DNA of 64,000 bases from Poecilobothrus nobilitatus (lineage: Eukaryota; Arthropoda; Insecta; Diptera; Dolichopodidae): the NCBI GenBank assembly GCA_947095535.1, contig OX352772.1:183514240-183578239 (forward strand), written 5' to 3'. Below, piece by piece: positions 56,219 through 64,000 of this stretch. The notes under the pieces are model-generated. The model was not told the DNA's origin and made no database searches. It saw only the letters and a program-made list of their open reading frames with translations. Both the position numbers and the translations under genes were made by a program. Position 1 is the first letter of the stretch. Each line of letters begins with the position of its first letter.

Positions 56219-56664
56219 CTGGTCGATTATGTAAAAATTAATTTTTGGGTTTTTTATTTTAAATTTTTGATTTTTGAATTTTAATTTTAATTTTTTGCTT
56301 TCTACCTTTTATGTATATAATGAATACATAATTTATTTATTATTTTTTTGGTTTTTAATTTTTAAATTTTTTAAATTTTGTATTAGTGTTCTCAATTTAT
56401 TATACGTCCTTTTCATTGTTTTACAATATGTATAAATGTTTGTATTATTCTTATGTTATGTGTCATTACACTTATACTTTTAAATTTATATTTAAAATCA
56501 AGTTTAAATGTTATTAAGTGTTATGCAAAAATAGTGTTAATAAATACATCTCCTGATGATGTCGGAAAAATTCTTCGACGAACCGTCGACGAACCGTTCA
56601 GAAAATAATTAAAATTAAAAAAATGTTTTAATTTTTTATTTCGAATTTTTACATAATCGACCAG
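56219..56664. mobile_element. MITE-like element with perfect 21-bp inverted ends
   Basis: CTGGTCGATTATGTAAAAAT plus T at 56219-56239 is exactly reverse-complementary to 56644-56664. Outside these, AAAGGC (left) and GGCCTTT (right, after an extra AATGG-type stretch) suggest the true ends lie a few bases further out. The interior is T/A-rich with TTTTTATTTT words and a GACGAACCGTCGACGAACCG direct repeat near 56577. No ORF. Confidence 0.75.
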
Positions 56665-56676
56665 AATGGCCTTTTT

Positions 56677-57500
56677 CTAAATTAAATTGATTGGTTGCTG
56701 TATTGGTCTTGCTCTTCCACCGTACATAGAATGCAGTTGGTTAACTACAGATTTTCGTAAATTTTTTTTGCCACCTTTGCTTTGATCAATTACAGCTTTT
56801 TCATATTTGCTCTGGATGCAATACTTATCAGTATATACTAGCTCTTTTTTGATTAAAGCCGAACTTGATGTAAGAACTGGTTTTAAGTAATGAATTAAGC
56901 TTCCGAATATATTTTTAAAACTGCGACCGCGTTGTACAGCAGGATAAAATTGTAACAATTGTCCAATTTCATTAATTCCTCTTCCTACTTGTGATAGTAA
57001 TATTTTGCATAAGTTCGCCCCAAGTTTGAATGAATCAGTATAGTAGTGTTTATGTATATTGTTTTATACTCAATATTTTTTAAGGGAAAAACAATTTTTG
57101 TTGAAACTAAATTTATTGCATCACCGTATTGGTTACAAATTTTTATAGCTATAGTTTTAAAAATATTTTTTTCTAGAGGTAGGTAATGAACATTTTGAAA
57201 TTAAATATTTATAGGTTTTCTACAATTTTCTATATTAATAGCTCTAGCTCATTTATTCCGTTTTTATTATCGGTAACAGCTAATTTGAATAGGTCAGGTA
57301 ATTTTGCTTAGAAATTTTTTATATGTTTTTTCTGTTGAAATAATTCAGTTAACAATGTTTCTATATTATAACTATGTAGAAACTGTCTGCCTCAAGAGTC
57401 TGCGATATTCGCATTAAATTCCTTTGTTCCGCCACTTTTATAAAATTCTTTTTTGCGATATTCGGATTAAATTCCTTTGTTCCGCCACTTTTTTACGTCA
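56677..57500 (-). pseudogene. Possible Polinton-like structural (minor capsid-type) gene remnant
   Basis: Read leftward from about 57480, broken frames give FKTIAIKICNQYGDAINL preceded by VHYLPLEKN (about 57190), then a glycine-poor stretch VGRGINEIGQLL and the open frame GRSFKNIFGSLIHYLKPVL ... YEKAVIDQSKGGKKNLRK ... QLHSMYGGRARP ending near 56677. The combination of a YIPL/IxDxxG-type block followed by a GxxFxxxFxxLxxxLKPxL helical protein recalls small structural proteins of Polinton/adintovirus-type elements. This is from memory and the sequence is badly decayed. No complete protein can be derived from it as it stands. Confidence 0.4.
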
Positions 57501-58260
57501 TAATAATTTTTAGGATTAGAGAGATATGCGGAAATTTCTTTATGAAATTTTATGAAAAATTGGTGCAAGTAAATCCTGGAGTAGGAGTAATATTTTTAAT
57601 AAGCATTGGCAAAAAACTAAACTTCCAATCATCCAAATGTGAGTCTGATTCATCATATGAATAATATATGCAGCGTGATGTAGTTACTTTGATTTTTGAA
57701 AAGGCTTTGTTTGTTACAAAGACATTATACTCCCCAATATTAATAAAAGGAGTATAATGTCTATGTTAAATTTGTTAAATTTGTCAATTTGAAGGAAATC
57801 GTATATTGTCCATTTCGCCGCTGATGAAGTTCTTAGTTTTGCACTTCGCGGTAAAGGTGTTAGTTTTCGTTTTTTTTCTTTCACGGAATTGTTACAGTAC
57901 GCTTGGAGAAATTATAGTACCGCTAAGATGTGCGCCTTTTTTTCGGGAGATGGTACAGCAAATGTAATAGCATCAGCACTTGGTATTACAAACATTCGGT
58001 ACTTAGAGCTTAGGGATGGTTTTTCTATTAATTTTTCATTTGTCAATAGTTCAGCTTGAGTTAATTCTTCAAATAAATTTTCATCTTTAGAAAGCTGGCA
58101 TATAAACATTTGATTGTTCTTTTTTAGGATCATAATCATCATTTGAACATCATCAGTTTTTAACATTAAAAAATCTACTTGCGTTAATGATCCTAGAAAA
58201 TCTATACTTGCTGATTAACATTTTGGGAAACTTTCATGCAACTATTTACAGGAAATCTTT
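57501..58260 (-). pseudogene. Unrecognised decayed ORFs adjoining the possible structural gene
   Basis: A continuous coding-like stretch with frameshifts: MLKTDDVQMMIMILKKNNQM, FEELTQAELLTNEKLIEK and RMFVIPSADAITFAVPSPEK (58166-57912), then another frame with IGEYNVFVTNKAFSKIKVTT and DESDSHLDDWKFSFLPML (57760-57560). A near-duplicate phrase occurs near 57410-57490 (GCGATATTCG...GTTCCGCCACTTTTAT / GTTCCGCCACTTTTTT). I do not recognise the family; position suggests it belonged to the same element as 56677-57500. Confidence 0.35.
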
Positions 58261-58479
58261 AATTTTTGTTTATTTTGTTAAATTTTTAATCTTATAATTT
58301 TATTTTTTCTTTCAACAACAAATCATATATCCATATTATCATCTAGTTCTTTATTTTAGTATTCAAATTACCATTAATATACAATTTACCAAATAATCAT
58401 TTAATAAGTATTTTTTATACGGTAAGTTAAATTTAACTATGAATATCAATCGTTTGAGTTCCTTGGAATGATGTTCTAT
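58261..58479. other. Short spacer, nothing recognised
   Basis: AT-rich; no ORF or motif. Confidence 0.4.
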
Positions 58480-60610
58480 TTCCAATGTTGTGTTGAAGTC
58501 TGCATTGCCAAATAGCCAGTGTCTCAATGTTGTGCATTTAAATGCAAGAAGCTTATATCCTAAATTGCATATTGGATATGGATATCCGAGTTGTTATCCA
58601 CAAAATGACAGTTCAGGTTATTATAGAATCATGGTTGGATCCTGATAGGCTTTCTGACATCCTAAAAATTGCAGTTTTAAAATTTACCATAATGATAGAT
58701 CCATAACTGGTAGCGGTGGTAAACGGGTTCGCGGAGATTGCCATTAATGTAAAATGTGGAATTGCTGTTAAAATAATTAATAATTCTTCTACTAGTGTTG
58801 AAATTGAATATCTTTTTCTTGATAGAAAATCTAGAAGTGGTCATGTGCTCGTGGTAGCAGTTTACTTCCCTCATCCATCGTTGTCTAAGATAATTCCACT
58901 CAAACAGTTAATGAATAGTATTTATTTTAAATATGAAAATATTATTATAGATGGTGATTTAAACATTGACGTCCTCAAAGAAAATACTCTTACATCTGGT
59001 TTCCTCAGAAGTAAGGAGTATGTTTCCTTAAGTGTTATATTTATACTCACACGCTTTACCAAAACATGTTCATCTTTATTGGATTTGTTTTGAACTGCAA
59101 CAAATAAGGAAAGCATCATTGCTGCCTTTGGGCAAGTATCCGTGCCCGGTATCTCTAATTATGATTTGATATATGTAGCCGTAAAAATTTCTGTGCCCAT
59201 TTCTAAAGCAAATATTACTTTTACAGAATACAAACATTGCGAACAGGCTCTTCTTTTGGAACATGCCAGGGACCTACCATGGGACAATGTATACTTTATT
59301 ATGAATGTGGACCGTAAAATTGAGTTATTTAATGTTTTGTTAATAAATCTTTTTGATTGTCTCATACCGCTTAGAATATCAAGCCACGAAATGATTTTAT
59401 ACCTTAGTATTGTCCAAATATTCAGAAACTATCTAACGAACGTGATATTGCCTTTGGAACCTGGAAACCGAACAGCCTCGAATCGTTAAATATTTTAGAA
59501 GCTGCGAAATAAAGTTACCTTATTAACACGCCAGGCCCGGAAAAAATAATTTTCTCAAAAACTAAATTTAAATTTATCTTCAGAAGCCTTTTGGAGAAAT
59601 ACATCGAATCTTGGACTTTGTAAGAGTAGAAATGAGGATGAGTTATATAGTTTTGACGTGAACCAGCTAAAAGGAAGCTTCTTATAGACCCTTAAACACA
59701 ATGTCAAATAGTCACAATAATCACTATTCAGATCCTTCTACCATGCGAAATTCTCGGGAAATGGTGTCAAATAACTTTTCCTTTCATAACACTGAATCTA
59801 ATGAAGTTCTTAAAACTATCTCTTCCATTAAATTTGATGCCGTCGGACCGGATAATATTCCACTGAGATTTATTAGATTATTACTTCCTGTTATTTTACC
59901 ATATTTAACGCATTTATTTAACTCAATTATCACTAGCGGTAAGTTTCCGGAAGTGTGGAAACTGGCCAAAGTTATTTCTACTCCGAAAAATAGTAATCCA
60001 GAAATCAATGATTTTCGACCTATCAGTTCCTTCCAGCTCTTTCTAAAGTTTTTGAGTACATAGTGTACGAGCAATTATCCAAATATTTGGTTAACAGCAA
60101 CTTTATATATAAGTTTGAGTCAGGTTTTAGGAAACATTTTAGTACTAAAACAGCTCTCCTCGAAATTACGGATTTCATTTCCCGTGCAATAGATAAAAAG
60201 CAGGCAACTTTGTTGGTACCTTTAGATTTTTCCAAAGCCTTTAATTCGGTGCAACATGATTTACTGTGTTACAAATTGGAACGAAATTATGTTTTATTTT
60301 TCATAGAACAGCTATTAACCTTTTAAAAAGCTGCCTTTCAGTAGAGGGCAATATGTAAACTTAAATGTCATCTCTTCTGACAGTGTTGAAGTTAAGTGTG
60401 GTTTTCCGCAAGGATCGCTTCTGGTTCCGTTATTATTTTCAATTTTTATTAATGATCTTCCTAGCTTAATAAAATATTTTTTCCTTATTCGATTTTGCCC
60501 ATCTAATTAAATCTCTTAGAAATACATTAATGGATTCTGATTTACAAACCTCAGATGGTATAATAAGCTTTAAAGTTCTGATAGAATTATGGGAAGTTCA
60601 AATAAATTTA
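58480..60610 (+). pseudogene. LINE ORF2 (different family), heavily decayed
   Basis: An endonuclease start LNVVHLNARSLYPKLH (58530) and VIIESWLDPDRLSDILK (58615) are followed by an open stretch with VAVYFPHPSLSKI and IIIDGDLNIDVL (58950). A linker region includes ITFTEYKHCEQALLLEHARD. Reverse transcriptase pieces follow: FDAVGPDNIPLRFIRLLLPV (59830), FPEVWKLAKVISTPK, FRPISSF, ESGFRKHFSTKTALLEITDF (60115), VPLDFSKAFNSVQHDLL (60220) and CGFPQGSLLVPLLFSIFIND (60400). The catalytic box region is not recognisable after 60470, and the 3' end is replaced by a P-element scrap. There are at least six stops or shifts. Confidence 0.8.
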
Positions 60611-60622
60611 GTTTTTCAATTG

Positions 60623-60823
60623 TGTACCAAATTAACTAGATAACATGTTAATCCGCATATTTTTGAAAAAATGGGAGTTAAATTAGCAACACAAATATTT
60701 AGTAGAACAGTGAGTGCCGCTATTAGAACAATAATTGAAACGTCTGGTTTTAAAAATATTGCTAAAGAAGTTGCAAAAATTTTGTACAAACTTTTTGATT
60801 GTGTCAACAGTGTACCATTATAA
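60623..60823 (+). pseudogene. P-element/THAP9-type transposase fragment
   Basis: One frame, interrupted by a single TAA near 60641, reads CTKLTR then HVNPHIFEKMGVKLATQIFS, RTVSAAIRTIIETSGFK, NIAKEVAKILYKLFDCVNSV and a stop. The order NP..F.KM.VKLA.Q.FS..V..A.R and F(I/L)...FDC(V/L)NS is a conserved block of P-element and THAP9-like transposases. The block is isolated: no THAP domain or catalytic region is nearby, and the fragment directly follows the broken LINE. Confidence 0.7.
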
Positions 60824-62146
60824 TATATATCAGAATAATAAATATCGATCTGATATTAAACTAAATAGCTTGTAGTTTGAATTTTTAAAATATTGTAAGA
60901 TTGACTAAAGAAAAAAAATTTATTTTTTAGAGAGAATAAAAATAACTTTAAATTTATATTAATATATACACATTTTTTCATATTTTATACTTTTACAATA
61001 ATATTTCTTGTACCTATAGTTGGGTTAAGAAAACCATTAAAATTGATTGATAAAAAATTGAGGTAGAATCGAGGTTTTTTCTTTTTTTAAGAAGTCGAAA
61101 AAGTTATATGAAGAAATATATACAAATGTAAATACATAAATTGACATACAAACAAAAAAAAAAGAAAAAGAAAAACTAAAATAAAAATAAACTAAAATAC
61201 GATCAAGTTGATTTTACGAAATTAAAAAAAATTGGCTAACTTTTTTCTTCCATGTGAATACTCTATGTATATAGTTACTTTATGATAAAACCCAGATAAT
61301 TATGTGGATTTTGAGTTGTCATTTTATTTTCATATTAAACGACTGATCTAGACCTTGAACCTAATCAAAATAAAACAGTTAATATTTAATTTCTTTTTCG
61401 CGTGTTTTATAAATTCAGTAGGTACATATTTAACAAAAATATACAATTTTCATACTTTTATGCGCTTTTTATTATTTTGTTCTTGTTTTTACTATTTTTT
61501 TCATCCTAAACATGATGATTGCTCATCATTTCAATCCTCTCAATTTTTATCTTAAAAGCATTCAAGTTCTGCATACTAAAATTTTCGTCCTAAGTGTATT
61601 CTATTTGAACAGGGCCATATCATAAAGAAATCATATACATAGAGTATTTACACCGAACAAATTTTTTAAACCATTTCTGCACAAAATATAGAACCCCGAA
61701 ATTCTGTTTTGTTGCAGATTAACATATTTTGAACAAAAAATTTATACAGAAATAATATTTATTTGCAGCTTATAAAAAAATGAAATGTATTCTTTTCATA
61801 TTTATACTATTTTATAATTGTAGTGGTATGGTAGTGGTAATATTTTGTTTTATTCGTTTCATTCTTATTTGTTTGTACGTATATTTATTAGATTTGAAAT
61901 GATTAGAATTTGAATTTTTAATAATTTTTAGCTGGCATATATAAAGCGTATTAAATAGCGTATGTGTGTGTTTAGTAAAATTAAAAATGATTTTATTATG
62001 CATGCATAAGAACATAACGTATTGAAGTAGGTAAATAAATAAAAAATTAGATAAGTGATAATAAGTGACTTTTATTAAATATTTTGTTTTAATAAATAAA
62101 CTTAACACGAACCCAAATTTCCTAGATTTTTATTTAACCTTATTCC
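60824..62146. other. AT-rich DNA, nothing recognised
   Basis: Open frames here are short and low-complexity. I see no motif, RNA or terminal repeat. Confidence 0.5.
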
Positions 62147-62223
62147 AGCAATTTACTTTTATATTATAACAGTCCAAAATGCTTGCACTAGCAATTCACT
62201 TTTATATTATAACAGTCAAAAAA
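62147..62223 (+). repeat. Two copies of a 43-bp direct repeat
   Basis: AGCAATTxACTTTTATATTAT followed by AACAGTC occurs at 62147 and 62190. Confidence 0.75.
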
Positions 62224-62732
62224 GCTAAAGTTTTGCAATCAATTTTATTTTCTACTTTTTAGGGGGCGAATTTGGTTTCGATAAAAGCATATTTTAAAAA
62301 ATATTTTTTTTACATATTATTTTATTTTATACTTTTTAGTTTTAAATGAAACACATAATTTGAATTTAAAAATATGGGATATTTTTTATTCATACAAACA
62401 TTAATTATTGTTTCTGATATAAAATACGTTTTATAATTTTATACCAAATGTTTAAGTAAATTAAGAGATGTTAAATCGATTCCATTACAGCAAGAGTAAA
62501 AATTTTTTATTCCAGTATGTAATTCATAAATAAAGAAAGTACCTCGAAGGTTAAATATGTACCAAAATACTGTGATTACATAAATATTACAATCCAACAA
62601 CATAACTCGAATGAAAATGATATACATAAATGTACTTTACTGTATATTTCTATAGTATACTATTAGTAGTATATCGTATATCCAAACAAACATCTAACCT
62701 TGAACAACTATCTACCTAATCGCTTAATAAGA

Positions 62733-62831
62733 TCATGCAGTAAAAAATGTTGACAAATATCTTGATTTAAATTATAAACAAATGGAGCGGAACAAAATAA
62801 TTTAGGAAATTAGTTTAACATAATATTATGT
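62733..62831 (+). repeat. Three-copy local repeat, copy 1
   Basis: Core phrases ATGTTGACAA, GATTTAAAT, TAAACAAATG, AACAAAATAATTTAG and ATAATATTATGTGTAT. Interrupted at its right end by the SINE at 62832. Confidence 0.65.
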
Positions 62832-63080
62832 GTATCCAGCCATTGGTGCAGTGGTTGACGCACCGCTTCTCATTCATAAGGGAATGAGAGGTCTCGGGTT
62901 CGATTTCCGGCTGGGTACAATAATTATAATATAAAAAAAAAAAAATATTCATATATAGCAATATGTAAATACTTTATAATATATCATTATATCACGTACA
63001 CATTCCTACCAGGAAACAAGGGTTATAGCTACCTGGCACATTTATGTACCACGGTACCTGAATATAAATAAATAAATAAA
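62832..63080 (+). mobile_element. tRNA-derived SINE with target-site duplication
   Basis: A tRNA-like head (62836-62915) has an acceptor-like pairing of CCAGCC with GGCTGG, an A box TGGTGCAGTGG (62844-62854) and a B-box-like GGTTCGATTTCC (62897-62908), the two elements of an internal RNA polymerase III promoter. The anticodon arm is an atypical 8-bp hairpin (TCTCATTC...GAATGAGA), so it is not a working tRNA. A unique body with an A run (62932-62944) and CTACCTGGCAC/GTACCACGGTACC follows, ending AAATAAATAAATAAA. TATTATGT flanks both sides (62824-62831 and 63081-63088). Confidence 0.8.
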
Positions 63081-63342
63081 TATTATGTACATACGTACGT
63101 ATATATTTACATACTTAGTTTTAATTTTTTGTGTTGACAAAAATTTGTTTGTAAATCATAATGCGTAATGCGCAAAAGCATAATTTTGTAATGATCTTTA
63201 CTTTTTATATTCTTTTCTATGTACAAAAATAATATTATATATGCATGTAGTGTGAATTTGGCAATTGGAATTATTTTGAATAAAATTTTATTTGTATATC
63301 TATATACACAATATACATAACAAATGTTCCTGAATAAAACAT

Positions 63343-63565
63343 AAAACATTAATTTTTAACGACATGCATATTCAATATGCAATAAAGAATGTTGACAACA
63401 AATATTCTGATTTAAATCCTAAACAAATGTTTTAAAACAAAATAATTTAGCAACATAAAAATATTGTACCTATATATTTTGTGTTTTGCTAAATCCTAAC
63501 AAAACAAATGTACACTTCAAGATTGATTGAACTACATTATTATAGGAGGAAAGATCAAATAATAT
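63343..63565 (+). repeat. Three-copy local repeat, copy 2
   Basis: Contains TTAATTTTTAAC, ATATGCAATAAAGAATGTTGAC, TTTAAATCCTAAACAAATGTT, AAAAATATTGTA, TTTTGCTAA and GGAAAGATCAAATAATATGTGTAT. Confidence 0.75.
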
Positions 63566-63636
63566 GTGTATATTATACATAAAATTTTATTAAAAAAATG
63601 TTGATGAATACAGTAACAAAAAAAAAAAAATGTACG

Positions 63637-63713
63637 TAGGTAGATGAATTGGAGTCGAACCAAATCACTCTTACTTTCAAAACCTCTACACTCTCCTCTG
63701 CGCTATACAACAC
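63637..63713 (-). ncRNA. tRNA-like module with pol III boxes and T-run terminator
   Basis: On the minus strand TAGCGCAGAGGA (A-box-like, about 63696-63707) precedes GGTTCGACTCC (perfect B-box consensus, 63661-63651), and a run of twelve T (complement of 63619-63630) lies downstream as a natural pol III stop. A T-arm with TTGG/CCAA pairing is visible. The acceptor stem does not close well, so I read it as a degenerate tRNA or SINE head rather than a working tRNA. Confidence 0.55.
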
Positions 63714-63747
63714 TTAAATATTTAATAAACATATTACGAACATAAAA

Positions 63748-63950
63748 TCTTAATTTTTAACCTGTATATCCAATATGCATTAAAGAATGTTGACAGCAAA
63801 TATTTTGATTTAAATACTAAGCAAATGTTGTAAACAAAATAACTTAGCGACGTACATAAAAATATTGTATGTATGGATTGTGTTTTGCTAATTATGCTAA
63901 TACAAAACACCAGGAAAGATCAAAAATATAATGTGTATGTTTGTATGCAT
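63748..63950 (+). repeat. Three-copy local repeat, copy 3
   Basis: Contains TTAATTTTTAACCTG, ATATGCATTAAAGAATGTTGAC, TTTAAATACTAAGCAAATGTTG, AAAAATATTGTA, TTTTGCTAA and GGAAAGATCAAAAATATAATG. Offset from copy 2 is about 405 bp. Confidence 0.75.
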
Positions 63951-64000
63951 GAATAAGAGATAAAAATGTAAGTTTTAAATTGATATATACAAAAATGTAT

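Noticed and set aside
61355..62627. Several ORFs of 60-98 codons.
   Set aside because: Low-complexity F/I/L/Y/K-rich translations expected in very AT-rich DNA; no motifs, no paralogues in the window.
62836..62915. Functional tRNA gene.
   Set aside because: Anticodon arm is an 8-bp hairpin with no standard 7-base loop, the T loop has an extra base, and an A-tailed body with target duplication follows, so it is a SINE head.

Overview
This window reads as repeat-rich, very AT-rich insect nuclear DNA with no convincing intact host gene. Nearly all recognisable coding sequence belongs to mobile elements or old virus-like insertions: Jockey/CR1-type non-LTR retrotransposons (LINEs), fragments of Polinton/Maverick-type protein-primed DNA polymerase B (polB), a MULE-type transposase, a P-element/THAP9-type transposase scrap, MITE-like inverted-repeat elements, a tRNA-derived SINE and satellite-bearing dispersed repeats. 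Dispersed repeats with runs of GGAC/GACG and ends like GGGTATAA remind me of fly genomes, so a dipteran is my best guess. This is inference only.

Layout: 1-3 kb, decayed polB (minus). 3-10.4 kb, duplication block A: noncoding flank with a 5'-truncated LINE inserted (ORF of 948 codons, reverse transcriptase core open), a zinc-knuckle LINE ORF1 pseudogene, and a repeat element built from about twelve 147-bp units. 10.4-10.9 kb, a second polB piece. 11-14.7 kb, mostly AT-rich DNA with one unrecognised exon-like ORF and a second dispersed-repeat family. 14.7-18.5 kb, another LINE split by a 1.3-kb insertion. 18.5-23.5 kb, duplication block B, the paralogue of A without the LINE. 24.4-25.3 kb, exonuclease part of a different polB. 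25.5-26.2 kb, PHD/coiled-coil LINE ORF1. 26.4-32.8 kb, three near-identical tandem 2,161-bp units, each a broken LINE ORF1 plus a flank also found at 12.3 kb. 33-35 kb, third copy of the 147-bp-unit element (minus). 35.6-36.1 kb, a MITE. 36.1-41.7 kb, an almost full-length LINE (minus). 42.6-46.7 kb, a second LINE with a baculovirus-FP-like ORF1 and nearly open ORF2. 47.4-52.3 kb, a third full-length LINE; part of it is duplicated at 52.9-54.9 kb inside an intron of a decayed MULE transposase gene (52.5-56.06 kb) that ends in a RING-finger-like domain. 56.2-56.7 kb, a MITE with a perfect 21-bp inverted repeat. 56.7-58.2 kb, decayed ORFs that partly resemble Polinton structural genes. 58.5-60.6 kb, a LINE pseudogene. 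60.6-60.8 kb, a P-element transposase scrap. 61-64 kb, noncoding, with a SINE flanked by a target-site duplication, a tRNA-like module and a three-copy repeat.

I see no operon or pathway. The story is nested insertion, segmental duplication and decay. Shared lesions and an empty site allow some events to be ordered: LINE insertion into block A occurred after or independently of A/B duplication, the 2,161-bp amplification followed ORF1 death, and the LINE duplication inside the MULE followed ORF2 death.
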